From NCBI GenBank assembly GCA_025363575.1, contig JANYDM010000135.1, positions 1-33,642 of the forward strand: a DNA stretch of 33,642 nt, given 5' to 3'. The position numbers and the translations under genes were made by a program. Shown one piece after another: positions 26,212-33,608 of this stretch. The DNA comes from Betaproteobacteria bacterium (lineage in GTDB: Bacteria > Pseudomonadota > Gammaproteobacteria > Burkholderiales > SG8-41). How positions within the stretch are numbered: the stretch's first letter is position 1; each line of letters opens with the position of its first letter. The notes beneath the pieces were generated by a model that saw only the letters and a list, made by a program, of their open reading frames with translations, searched no databases and was not told the DNA's origin.

Positions 26212-26622
26212 TTACTTCGCGGGTGTGGCGATCGGCTTGCCTTTTTCCACGACGTAGGTCGCGAGCACTTTGGCCTTGCCGCTGCCGACGTTTCTGCCGT
26301 CGTGCACAGTGCCGGCCGGCACGAAAAAGTAGTCCCCGGCATTGAGCGTCACCGGCGGCTTGCCTTCCATCTCGACGACGAGCGTGCCCTCCAATATATA
26401 ACCGAGTTCCTCGCCGGGGTGCGTGTGTTTGCCCGCAGCGACGCCGGGATCGAATTCGGCCCTGACCTGGACCGCTTCGCGTCCGGGCGCGGAAATATCG
26501 CCTTTTTGCAGCAGCGCGCGGGTAAATCCGGGCTGCTGCGCCTGCAGTGGCTGCACGCCGGACACGCCTGTCAACGCTGCGATTGACGCGGCAACGGCCA
26601 GCGCAATTTTCGTGTTTTTCAT
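26212..26622 (-). CDS. exported small cupin-domain protein
   Basis: A 136-residue precursor. The signal peptide ends L-Q-A near residue 28. Cupin motif 1: G-K-H-T-H-P-G-E-E-L-G-Y-I-L-E-G (His66, His68, Glu72). Motif 2: G-D-Y-F-F-V-P-A-G-T-V-H-D (His107). The four metal-site residues are all present, so it binds a metal in the periplasm. ATG 26622 (M-K-N-T-K) has a GGGAGG site. The function of such single-domain cupins cannot be inferred; they may be dioxygenase-like or binding proteins. It is divergent from the selenoprotein pair across 188 bp. Confidence 0.85.
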   Translation of the reverse strand: MKNTKIALAVAASIAALTGVSGVQPLQAQQPGFTRALLQKGDISAPGREAVQVRAEFDPGVAAGKHTHPGEELGYILEGTLVVEMEGKPPVTLNAGDYFFVPAGTVHDGRNVGSGKAKVLATYVVEKGKPIATPAK

Positions 26623-26753
26623 TTGTGCCTCCCTGACGTTGGTTTTTTGGATTGCCGGCCCGCCCAGCAACGAGCGGGTTTATTCTACGCCGCGGTTTCC
26701 GAAGATTGGAATAAAAGCGCCGTCAGGCCCGTTAGCGCATTAATGCCGCATGC

Positions 26754-26782
26754 TTGTGAGTCAGCATGCAGTCTGCTATGTT
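26754..26782 (+). promoter_or_regulatory. candidate promoter for the selenoprotein pair, flanked by GCATGC copies
   Basis: TTGTGA (26754-26759), 17-bp spacer and TATGTT (26777-26782), 29 bp before the ATG at 26811. Two GCATGC palindromes (26748-26753 and 26764-26769) flank the -35 box at 16-bp centre spacing and could be an operator. Consensus match is only 4 of 6 at each box. Confidence 0.3.
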
Positions 26783-26810
26783 GGCCGTATCGGCAAATCC
26801 TGGAGGCAGT

Positions 26811-27365
26811 ATGCTTGCATTCAAATCTCAATTACGCACGGTGGCTGCAGCCGCGCTCGCGTCAATGGCGTTAGGCGCGTCCGCCGCTGAGCTTCCCCCG
26901 CTGCCGGCGGGGCTCACAGCGCCGGCCAAGCCGGCCCACCTGCCGGATTTTAATCTCGCGAAACCCGAGAGCGGCAGCGTTCGCGCGAGCGATTTCAAAG
27001 GTAAAGTGATGATCGCGAGGTTCTGGGCAACCTGGTGAGACATCTGCGTCGGTGAGATGCCCTCCGTGCAGAGGGCACATGATGAATACAAAAAGAGCGG
27101 CGTTCCCGTGCTGGCGATTTCCATCGACGGTGACGGCGCCAAGTCGGTAAAACCTTTCCTGGCCGAGCACAAGTACACGCTGCCCGTTCCACTCGATCCG
27201 GACATGGCAGTCGCGCGCGCCGTCGGCGTGCGAGTAACGCCATGGACGGTGATTTTCGACCGCGGCGGCAACGTGGTCGCGGGCGGCTATGGCAAGATCG
27301 AGCTCGGCAGCCCCGAATTCAAGGCTTACATCAAAGCGCTCGCCGCCACGCCGCCGGGCAAATAA
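26811..27365 (+). CDS. exported TlpA/thioredoxin-like selenoprotein (in-frame TGA as Sec76, U-x-x-C)
   Basis: 184 residues if TGA at 27036-27038 is read as selenocysteine. A signal peptide of about 26 residues ends A-S-A-A. The thioredoxin-fold core is V-M-I-A-R-F-W-A-T-W, then TGA, then D-I-C-V-G-E-M-P-S. The active-site C-x-x-C of TlpA-like proteins is thus U76-D-I-C79. After the TGA the same frame continues through V-L-A-I-S-I-D and the cis-Pro loop V-T-P-W-T-V-I-F-D to TAA at 27365, with no frameshift. Cys79 is the only Cys. GGAGG lies 4 bp before the ATG. A simple hairpin follows the TGA (27058-27077). Probable role: periplasmic reductant for the peroxiredoxin encoded next. Annotation pipelines would end it at residue 75. 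Confidence 0.85.
27058..27077 (+). promoter_or_regulatory. candidate bacterial SECIS hairpin for the thioredoxin-like gene
   Basis: TGCCCTC (27058-27064) pairs perfectly with GAGGGCA (27071-27077), giving 7 bp around loop CGTGCA. The loop begins 27 nt after the last base of TGA (27038) and has G at its second position. Known bacterial SECIS elements have a short stem, a G near the loop start and lie about 16-37 nt after the UGA. Those features fit; the folding was done by eye. Confidence 0.6.
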
Positions 27366-27429
27366 CGGCGGGGCGGACGCAACTGGCATTGACGTTCATT
27401 TTGCAGCATCGACAAAAAGGGAGGTTCGC

Positions 27430-28011
27430 ATGCAATCGAGACGATGGAAAATGCAGGGATGGAGAAGCGCGCTGGCTGCGGCGTTAGTAGCCGGATTGGG
27501 TCTGTTCGGCAGTGCCGCACACGCAATCGACGTTGGCGCCAAGGCGCCGGATTTCGCGTTGATGTCGACGACCGGCAAGGAAATCAAGCTCGCCGATTTC
27601 GCGGGCAAAAAGGCCGTTGTCCTGTTCTTCTACATCGGCGCGTTCACCAACACTTGAACGCAGGAAGCGCTGGCCTTCCAACTTGATCTTCCCAAGTTCG
27701 AAGCCGCGAATGCCCAGGTCCTGGGCATCAGTGTCGACTTTAACGATGCGAACAAAGCATGGGGCGACAAGCTCGGGCTGAAATTTCCGCTGATGACGGA
27801 TCTCCGCCGCGAGATGATACGTGCCTATGACGTAATCAACGATGACCCCACCGCGGCGAACGACACCAAGCGTATTGCGACTTACCTGCGCGCGAAACGT
27901 TCATGGTTCGTCATCGACAAGAACGGCACCATCGTTTATGCGCGCGTCACCGATCCGCGCGGTCTCGTCCCTAACGACGAGATACTCGAGGTGCTCTCGA
28001 AGCTGAAGTAG
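27430..28011 (+). CDS. exported AhpC/TSA-type peroxiredoxin selenoprotein (in-frame TGA as Sec76)
   Basis: 193 residues if TGA at 27655-27657 is read as selenocysteine. The signal peptide is M-Q-S-R-R-W-K-M then A-L-A-A-A-L-V-A-G-L-G and ends A-H-A near residue 32. The peroxiredoxin core reads V-V-L-F-F-Y-I-G-A-F-T-N-T, then TGA, then T-Q-E-A-L-A-F-Q. The peroxidatic Cys of T-x-x-C is thus Sec76 (T-U-T). The frame continues through V-L-G-I-S-V-D, F-P-L-M-T-D and W-F-V-I-D-K-N-G-T-I-V-Y to the end. No Cys codon is present, so it is a 1-Sec type enzyme needing an external reductant. GGGAGG is upstream of the ATG. It lies 64 bp after the thioredoxin-like gene. Confidence 0.86.
27672..27705 (+). 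promoter_or_regulatory. candidate bacterial SECIS hairpin for the peroxiredoxin gene
   Basis: AACTTG (27680-27685) pairs with CAAGTT (27693-27698), extended after a C-C mismatch by CTTC (27675-27678) with GAAG (27700-27703), and GG/CC beyond a bulge. The loop is ATCTTCC, starting 29 nt after the TGA. It lacks the G at the loop start seen in most bacterial SECIS elements unless the closing G-C pair opens. A nearer 5-bp hairpin (27663-27679) has G in its loop but lies too close to the TGA. So the structure is strong and the consensus fit imperfect. Confidence 0.5.
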
Positions 28012-28054
28012 GCCTACCCGGGGGCGGACGCCGTCATGGGCGCCCGGCTTCCGG

Positions 28055-29416
28055 TCAGCTTTCGATATGCATGAGATCGAGGATGCGGCCGGCTGGCGCA
28101 TCCTCGATTTTCCATAGCGCCGCCAGCAGAGCCCTGCGCTGCGCGTCGTCCATCAGCGGTTCGCACAAGTTCAGGAATTTCAATTCGACTTCGGCGTCGG
28201 TCATCGGATTTTTGGCGTGGCCCTTGGGGTATTGCGCGGTCACGTTCAGTTTCTCGCCTCCACGCATGACGACCTCTAACTGTGTTACCAGTTTTGCCGG
28301 AAACTGCGCCGTGAACGCCGGGTTTTCGGCGACCTTGATTTTCTGCATCAACTGCCGCAGTGCCGGATCGCGCATGCGCGCTGGCGAGAAGCTGTCGACC
28401 TTGATGAAGCCGTCGACGAGCCCCAGCGCCAGCAAATAGGGCAGGCTGTGGTCGGCGGTCTCGCGCGTCTGCGGGTCCCACTTCTCGGGCTCGCTGCCGA
28501 TCTCGCTCCAGGCGAAGTGATAAGTCTCGACATTGATCGCCTCGATGTCGGCCACATTTATTTTCGCGCGCAGCTCGACCGCCATCGCGACCGGCGCCTG
28601 TGAGTGGTATTCCGACGGAAAGAACTTCAGGTTCGTGCGCTCGACGCCGAATGGCACGCCGTCGCCGCCCAGGCGCTTGAGCTCGAACGGCCCTTTGGTC
28701 ACCTGGTCCCATACGCCGTCGCGCCCTTCGAACGCCGCGGTGGGGCCGTGCATGCCGTCAGCCGCAAGCAGCGCCGCGAATATACCCGCGCGCGCCGACA
28801 CGGCGGTTGCGCAACCTTTCCACATAGCGAGCTCGCCGCTGCGCGTTTGCCGCGTCGGTATATTGGCAGTTACGGCGATGGCGAGTGCATCGGCCGTCTG
28901 GTCACGCGTGAGTCCGAGCAGTCTGGATGCGGCCGCGGCGCTGCCGAGCACGACGAACAGGCCCTGGTCCCAGCCGAGATTGCGCAAAGGTACGACATCG
29001 GCGAGCCCGGTGTAGATCTCGTACGCAATGACGATAGACAACAGCAGATCCCTGCCGCTCGCGTTCTGCGCTTCGGCCACCGCGAGACACGCGGGGATCA
29101 TGTCGCTCGCGTGTCCCGAGCCGACGGAGATGTAAGTGTCGTTGTAGTCGAGATAGCGCGCCATTACGCAGTTGGTGAAGGCCGCCATTTCCATCGACGT
29201 GCGCTTGCCGGTTCCGATAATGCGCGCGGCAGGTTCGCCCTGCTGACGGGCAGCGATGCGCCGTGCAATTGCGGCCGGCTCGCTGTCATAGCCGCCGGCC
29301 GCGCAGCCCAGGGTATCGATGAGCCGCCGTTTCGCCTGGTGCAGTGCACTCGCAGTCAGTTGCGAGAATTCGAGATTGACTACGTAATCAGCGAGAGCCC
29401 GGGTGGTTTTGTCCAC
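28055..29416 (-). CDS. MmgE/PrpD family protein
   Basis: A 453-residue protein of the MmgE/PrpD family (2-methylcitrate dehydratase and related lyases). Typical N-terminal blocks: A-L-H-Q-A-K-R-R-L-I-D-T-L-G-C-A, then A-F-T-N-C-V-M-A-R-Y-L-D-Y-N-D-T-Y and G-H-A-S-D-M-I-P-A-C-L-A. The core segment N-L-K-F-F-P-S-E-Y-H-S-Q-A is followed by A-I-N-V-E-T-Y. Such proteins act in the cytoplasm on 2-methylcitrate or other hydroxy-tricarboxylates. No prpB/prpC neighbours are present, so a propionate role is not implied. It is convergent with the peroxiredoxin gene, which ends 43 bp away. Confidence 0.9.
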   Translation of the reverse strand: MDKTTRALADYVVNLEFSQLTASALHQAKRRLIDTLGCAAGGYDSEPAAIARRIAARQQGEPAARIIGTGKRTSMEMAAFTNCVMARYLDYNDTYISVGSGHASDMIPACLAVAEAQNASGRDLLLSIVIAYEIYTGLADVVPLRNLGWDQGLFVVLGSAAAASRLLGLTRDQTADALAIAVTANIPTRQTRSGELAMWKGCATAVSARAGIFAALLAADGMHGPTAAFEGRDGVWDQVTKGPFELKRLGGDGVPFGVERTNLKFFPSEYHSQAPVAMAVELRAKINVADIEAINVETYHFAWSEIGSEPEKWDPQTRETADHSLPYLLALGLVDGFIKVDSFSPARMRDPALRQLMQKIKVAENPAFTAQFPAKLVTQLEVVMRGGEKLNVTAQYPKGHAKNPMTDAEVELKFLNLCEPLMDDAQRRALLAALWKIEDAPAGRILDLMHIES

Positions 29417-29663
29417 GAGTGGTTGCCTTCCATGCGCCTAAACTCGAAGAATAACATCACGCAAAAAATATGATGGCGCGGCCTGCGCAATCCGGCGGGC
29501 GGGTCCGCGCTCCATCGACGTACTGTGTGTGCGTTAGCGTACAGATTTCACAGGCGGTTGTGATTACGCTGCCACACGATGCGAGGAGTTCGCCCCGCGG
29601 CGGAAACCTTCACCCGCCGGACCCGCGCGGGATCCCCCTATCAGTCCATTGTAAAGGCCCCGA

Positions 29664-30812
29664 TTGACCGTGAGCACCGCGCCGGCAGACCAACAGCAAG
29701 TCACAGCCGCTCCGCACCGGCGTGCCGTCGTCGTCACGGGCGACGGCGCTCACAGAACGATGTCGGGAGCGCTTGAGATATTTACACTGTCTGCCGCAGC
29801 CGATGCCCTCAAGTCCTGGTCGGAGCGCGGCGAATCTCGCGCGCTCGACGTCGCCGGCGTTGAAAGCCTCGATACCCCCGGCGCTTTGTTCCTCTGCGAC
29901 CTGCGCGATCGGGGCGTGAAGCTCACCGGCGTGCGCCCCGATCATCAAACTCTGCTCGAGTTGATTTGCGCGCTCGATCTGAAGCCGCTGCCCAGGGTCA
30001 CTGCGGTGCCGCACTGGCGCCAGCTCGTGATCGAACTGGGCAAAGGCGCCGACGACGCCTGGCACGACACGCGCGACATCATCACCTTCATCGGGCGCGC
30101 GGCGAGCTGGACGTTCAACGCGGTGCTGCATCCGGCGTGCATGCGGCCGGCTGCGATCGCGCGCCACGTGTCAGAAACCGGCATTCAGGCGCTGCCCATC
30201 ATCGGGCTTCTGGCGGTCATGATCGCGATCGTGCTCGGCTATCAGGGCGTCGCCCAGCTGCGCCCCTATGGGGGCGAGGATTTCACCATCAACCTCGTCG
30301 CCGTCTCGGTGCTGCGCGAAATGGCAGTGCTCATCACGTCCATCATGGTCGCCGGCCGCTCGGGCTCGGCGTACACGGCGGAAATCGGCGTGATGAAAAC
30401 CCGCGAGGAGGTGGACGCGCTGCAGGTGATGGGTATCGAGCCGATGCAAGTGCTGGTGGTGCCGCGGATAATCGCGCTCGTCATTACGCTGCCGCTGCTC
30501 ACTTTTTTCGCCGATATGATGGGCCTCATCGGCGGCGGCGCGATTGCGCAAATGCTGCTCGACGTGTCGCCGACGCAATACGTGATGCGCCTGCCGCAGG
30601 CGATCGAAGCGCAGGATCTTCTGGTCGGCCTCGTCAAGGCGCCGGTGTTCGCTTTCTTCATCGCCATCATCAGCTGCATGCACGGCTTGCGGGTCACCGG
30701 CTCGGCGGAGAGCGTAGGGCGCGAAACCACGCGCGCCGTCGTGAAATCGATTTTTCTGGTGATCGTGCTCGATGCGTTCTTCTCCATTCTGTTCGAAAAA
30801 ATGGGCCTATGA
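29664..30812 (+). CDS. mlaE: Mla-type ABC permease with an N-terminal STAS-like domain
   Basis: A 382-residue permease. Residues 1-110 form a STAS-like region (A-L-D-V-A-G-V-E-S-L-D-T-P-G-A-L-F-L-C) corresponding to MlaB, fused to the MlaE permease. The MlaE core has G-I-Q-A-L-P-I-I-G-L-L, Y-G-G-E-D-F, A-V-L-I-T-S-I-M-V-A-G-R-S-G-S-A-Y-T-A-E-I-G and E-E-V-D-A-L-Q-V-M-G-I-E-P, the coupling helix. About five to six TM segments follow. It acts in inner-membrane phospholipid transport. Start likely TTG at 29664 or GTG at 29670. The stop overlaps the next start (ATGA). The fused STAS domain explains why no separate MlaB is found. Confidence 0.9.
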   Translation: MTVSTAPADQQQVTAAPHRRAVVVTGDGAHRTMSGALEIFTLSAAADALKSWSERGESRALDVAGVESLDTPGALFLCDLRDRGVKLTGVRPDHQTLLELICALDLKPLPRVTAVPHWRQLVIELGKGADDAWHDTRDIITFIGRAASWTFNAVLHPACMRPAAIARHVSETGIQALPIIGLLAVMIAIVLGYQGVAQLRPYGGEDFTINLVAVSVLREMAVLITSIMVAGRSGSAYTAEIGVMKTREEVDALQVMGIEPMQVLVVPRIIALVITLPLLTFFADMMGLIGGGAIAQMLLDVSPTQYVMRLPQAIEAQDLLVGLVKAPVFAFFIAIISCMHGLRVTGSAESVGRETTRAVVKSIFLVIVLDAFFSILFEKMGL

Positions 30813-31600
30813 GCGCGCGCGCCGCGAATGACGCACCACCCATCGTGTCCGCGCGCGGGATCGTCAATCGCTTCGGCAGGCAGGTGGTGCACGACCAACT
30901 CGATCTCGAAATCGAGGCGGGTGAAATCCTCGGCATCGCAGGCGGGTCGGGCTCCGGCAAATCCGTGCTGCTGAAAACGCTCACCGGCCTGCACCGGCCG
31001 GATGCCGGCGAGGTCGTGGTCGACGGCCGGCCCGTATTGTCGATCAAAGCGGCGGACAAGGCGGCGCTCATCGGCGTGCTGTTCCAGCAAGGCGCGCTGT
31101 TCTCGTCCCTGACGGTGGCGCAAAACATCATGCTGCCCATACGCGAACACACGGCGCTGCCGCCTGCGCAGCAGGAGAAAATCGCGGCGATGAAACTCGC
31201 GCTTGCCGGGCTACAGTCGGATACCGGCGTCAAATTTCCGTCCGCGCTGTCGGGTGGCATGGTGAAACGCGCGGCGTTTGCGCGTGCACTCGCGCTCGAT
31301 CCGAAAATCATGTTTCTCGACGAACCCACGTCCGGTCTCGACCCGATCGCGGCCGGCGGCATCGACGAGCTGATCCGGCGGCTCAACGAATCTCTCGGCC
31401 TCACTTTCGTCATCGTCACGCACGATCTGACCACGCTCTTTACCACTTGCCACCGCATTGCCGTGATCGTCGATCGCAAAGTCGTGGTCGACACGGCGGA
31501 AAACCTCATGCAGTCCAACAATCCGTGGATCCACGAATATTTCCACGGGCCGCGCGCCGAAGGCGCGCTGAATGCCAGGAAGGCGAACCATGGAAACTGA
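30809..31600 (+). CDS. mlaF: Mla-type ABC transporter ATPase
   Basis: A 263-residue ATPase. Walker A is G-G-S-G-S-G-K-S (45-52), Q-loop L-F-Q-Q-G-A-L-F-S-S-L, signature A-L-S-G-G-M-V-K-R-A, Walker B I-M-F-L-D-E-P-T-S-G-L-D-P and the switch histidine in V-T-H-D-L. The L-S-G-G-M-x-x-R variant and Q-Q-G-A-L-F-S-S are hallmarks of MlaF/Ttg2A. It powers phospholipid trafficking between the inner membrane and the periplasmic MCE component. ATG 30809 overlaps the permease stop; its 3' end overlaps mlaD by 11 bp. Confidence 0.93.
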   Translation: MSARAANDAPPIVSARGIVNRFGRQVVHDQLDLEIEAGEILGIAGGSGSGKSVLLKTLTGLHRPDAGEVVVDGRPVLSIKAADKAALIGVLFQQGALFSSLTVAQNIMLPIREHTALPPAQQEKIAAMKLALAGLQSDTGVKFPSALSGGMVKRAAFARALALDPKIMFLDEPTSGLDPIAAGGIDELIRRLNESLGLTFVIVTHDLTTLFTTCHRIAVIVDRKVVVDTAENLMQSNNPWIHEYFHGPRAEGALNARKANHGN

Positions 31601-32219
31601 CAAGCACTATTTCTTCGAAGGGCTGTTCATCATCGGACTGTTTCTCGCCGCAGCGCTGTTTGCCGTCTGGCTCGGCCGTCCGGGCAGCAGCGATGACGTT
31701 GTTTACCACATCCATTTCCCGGATTCGGTCAGCGGCCTCTCGGTCGGCGAGCCCGTGAAATACCGGGGCGTGAATGTCGGCTCGGTCAAGGAAATCCTCA
31801 TCGAGCCCGATACGAGCAAAGTGCGCGTCGATGTCCGTCTGCGCAAGGGGACGCCGGTCAAAACCGATACGCGCGCGGGTCTCGAGCTCAAGGGGATCAC
31901 CGGCAACGTCTTCATAGAGTTGAGCGGCGGCAATCCGGCAGCGCAGACTCTGCTGGCGTCGACGCCAGCGGGGCAAACGCCGGAAATTCCATTTGAAAAG
32001 ACAGGCCTCAAGGCGATGATCGATGATCTGCCCAAGCTCGCCGCCAAGTTCTCCGCGCTGGCCGACAAATTCGGCGGCATCGGTGACCAGGTGAAAAAAG
32101 TCGTCAAAGGGGTGGGTGCGCTTACGGATAAAGTCACGGACAATCCTTCCCTGCTGCTCAGGGCACCCAAGAAGAAAGAAGAGAATGCGCCGGTGCCGCC
32201 TTCGTTCGGCAGGCACTGA
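31590..32219 (+). CDS. mlaD: MCE-domain lipid-transport component
   Basis: A 209-residue protein anchored by one N-terminal TM segment (F-F-E-G-L-F-I-I-G-L-F-L-A-A-A, about residues 8-30). The MCE domain is at about 38-120 (S-V-G-E-P-V-K-Y-R-G-V-N-V-G-S-V). The C-terminal part has P-F-E-K-T-G-L-K-A and a helical stretch rich in Lys. Periplasmic hexamer-forming MlaD-type component. The AGGAAGG site before ATG 31590 supports this start. No mlaC or mlaA follows, so the system depends on other loci or is a reduced MlaEFD-like set. Confidence 0.9.
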   Translation: METDKHYFFEGLFIIGLFLAAALFAVWLGRPGSSDDVVYHIHFPDSVSGLSVGEPVKYRGVNVGSVKEILIEPDTSKVRVDVRLRKGTPVKTDTRAGLELKGITGNVFIELSGGNPAAQTLLASTPAGQTPEIPFEKTGLKAMIDDLPKLAAKFSALADKFGGIGDQVKKVVKGVGALTDKVTDNPSLLLRAPKKKEENAPVPPSFGRH

Positions 32220-32269
32220 CTCAGATCTAGATTAACGGCGAGGCTGCTATGTGACTGCGGCGGTGGAAA

Positions 32270-32920
32270 TTACCAGCGCGCAGGCAGCGCCTTGTTAATG
32301 ATGATCTTCCTGCCCTCGACCTTGATGTAGCCGCCGACGGAGAGGTCGCGGAAGATGCGGTTGATCGTTTCGCGCGACGAGCCGACGCGGCTCGCCATGT
32401 CCTGCTGCGTCAGCTTCTCGGAGATGACCAGTTTTCCGTCGTGTTCGACGGCCAGATCGAGCAGAAGCCGCGATACCCGGCTGTAGACATCGCGCATGAC
32501 GAGGCTCTTGATGTTCTTGTTGAGCCCGCGCACGATCGCGATCAGGTTTCTGATGAGATGCTGGGAAATCTGCGGATAGGCAACCATCAGCTGCTTGAAA
32601 TCGCTTTGCGCAACGACCAGGAAGCGCGAGGATTCGAGCGTCACGATCGATGCCGATCGCGCTCGTTCATCGAGCGCCATTTCGCCGAAGTAGGCACCCG
32701 GCCCCTTGATATCGAGCACGACCTCCTTGCCGCATTCGTCGCCAAGGCAGACCTTGACTCTGCCCTCGAGAATGACATAAAGCGACGCGGTGAAATCGCC
32801 TTCGTTGATGACAACCGCGTCTTTTGGAAAAGTCTTGATCGCGCCCTTGACAGCGAGATCGTGCAGCAGGCCTTCGTCGATGCCGGCGAAGAGGGGAATA
32901 TTTTTGAGGTCGACTAACAT
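32270..32920 (-). CDS. Crp/Fnr-family transcriptional regulator
   Basis: A 216-residue regulator. The N-terminal cyclic-nucleotide-binding-like domain (about 5-115) includes V-V-I-N-E-G-D and G-A-Y-F-G-E-M-A-L-D-E-R-A-R-S-A-S-I, with F-G-E-M-A-L close to the cAMP-binding pattern. A dimerisation helix follows, then a winged helix with the recognition helix in S-S-R-E-T-I-N-R-I-F-R-D-L (about 178-190). It lacks the four-Cys FNR iron-sulfur set; only the Cys pair in V-C-L-G-D-E-C occurs. Effector and targets unknown. It is convergent with the mla genes; no site for it was identified. Confidence 0.92.
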   Translation of the reverse strand: MLVDLKNIPLFAGIDEGLLHDLAVKGAIKTFPKDAVVINEGDFTASLYVILEGRVKVCLGDECGKEVVLDIKGPGAYFGEMALDERARSASIVTLESSRFLVVAQSDFKQLMVAYPQISQHLIRNLIAIVRGLNKNIKSLVMRDVYSRVSRLLLDLAVEHDGKLVISEKLTQQDMASRVGSSRETINRIFRDLSVGGYIKVEGRKIIINKALPARW

Positions 32921-33004
32921 GGCAAGCCCGTCAGTTGTCGCATTCGCAGGAAAAACCCGCTCCCGGCGCCTGCCCTACGCCAGGATCGAGCGAGTTTCGT
33001 CGGG

Positions 33005-33433
33005 TTACATGCGGTAGACGCGGCCGCCGTCAATGCGCACGCGGTCGCCGGTGCGCAGATCGCTGATATCGTCCTGCCGTATGACCTCAGTGGCGCCATT
33101 GTCGAAACGCACGGTCACGCGGAAAGTCTCGTCCGCGCCGCGCCGGCGCTGCTGAATCTGATTGCCGGCAACCGCGCCGCCGACGCCGCCGATGATGGTG
33201 GCGGCCGTCTGCCCGCTGCCGCCGCCGATCTGGTGACCGATCAGCCCGCCCGCGATGCCGCCGATGATGGTGCCCGCGAGATTGTTGCGATCGCCTTTCT
33301 TGATGACTTCAATCCGGTCGACCACACCCTGGGAATACTGCGGGTTGTATGAACGTACCGGCTCTTCGGCGCAGCCTGCGAGCAACAGCACGGCGGTGAT
33401 AAGGGTGACGCTTAACGAACGCATGGTTTTCAT
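33005..33433 (-). CDS. glycine-zipper lipoprotein (SlyB/Rick_17kDa-like)
   Basis: A 142-residue outer-membrane lipoprotein. The lipobox L-L-L-A-G-C has lipidated Cys21. The glycine-zipper region (I-I-G-G-I-A-G-G-L-I-G-H-Q-I-G-G-G and I-I-G-G-V-G-G-A-V-A-G-N-Q-I) suggests two membrane-associated helices. The C-terminal domain (F-R-V-T-V-R-F-D-N-G-A-T and D-R-V-R-I) is a small beta unit, as in the SlyB/PcP family. ATG 33433 has GAGGAGA 6 bp upstream; ATG 33424 is an alternative. It probably affects outer-membrane stability. Confidence 0.9.
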   Translation of the reverse strand: MKTMRSLSVTLITAVLLLAGCAEEPVRSYNPQYSQGVVDRIEVIKKGDRNNLAGTIIGGIAGGLIGHQIGGGSGQTAATIIGGVGGAVAGNQIQQRRRGADETFRVTVRFDNGATEVIRQDDISDLRTGDRVRIDGGRVYRM

Positions 33434-33508
33434 TCTTCTCTCCTCAATATAAAAAACACCCAGCTTGCACGGTATTCCGTTGTGCCGCTGGAATCAAGCC
33501 GGAGTCTA

Positions 33509-33567
33509 TTCCAATATGGTATGAGCCTGAATGGGGTTTCGTATTTCCAACGAGGTATGAGCCTGAA
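33509..33567. repeat. two 23-bp direct repeats with 36-bp period
   Basis: TTCCAATATGGTATGAGCC(TGAA) at 33509-33531 and TTCCAACGAGGTATGAGCC(TGAA) at 33545-33567 match at 20 of 23 positions. They precede a short ORF start at the window edge. The arrangement resembles transposase-binding repeats near an IS end, but the other end is not in the window. Confidence 0.5.
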
Positions 33568-33608
33568 GCATGAGGTTTGGGTCGATCATCCTAGACATGG
33601 TGATCGAT

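Noticed and set aside
27036..27657. Reading the two TGA codons as ordinary stops, making four gene fragments or two pseudogenes
   Set aside because: Each interruption is a single TGA exactly at the redox Cys codon, with intact frames and motifs on both sides and no other lesion. Decay would scatter.
27663..27679. GGAAG/CTTCC hairpin as the peroxiredoxin SECIS
   Set aside because: Its loop begins only 11 nt after the TGA, closer than known bacterial SECIS loops. The hairpin further downstream is stronger and better placed.
26811..28011. An alternative genetic code in which TGA is sense
   Set aside because: TGA serves as a normal stop at many genes here, including the coupled ATGA overlaps at 22139 and 30809.
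28012..28054. Rho-independent terminator between the peroxiredoxin and MmgE/PrpD genes
   Set aside because: GC-rich partial symmetry is present but there is no clean stem and no T-tract on either strand.
29966..30808. N-terminal extension of the MlaF reading frame
   Set aside because: It overlaps mlaE out of frame and is Arg-rich shadow. The ABC ATPase starts at 30809 with the ATGA overlap.
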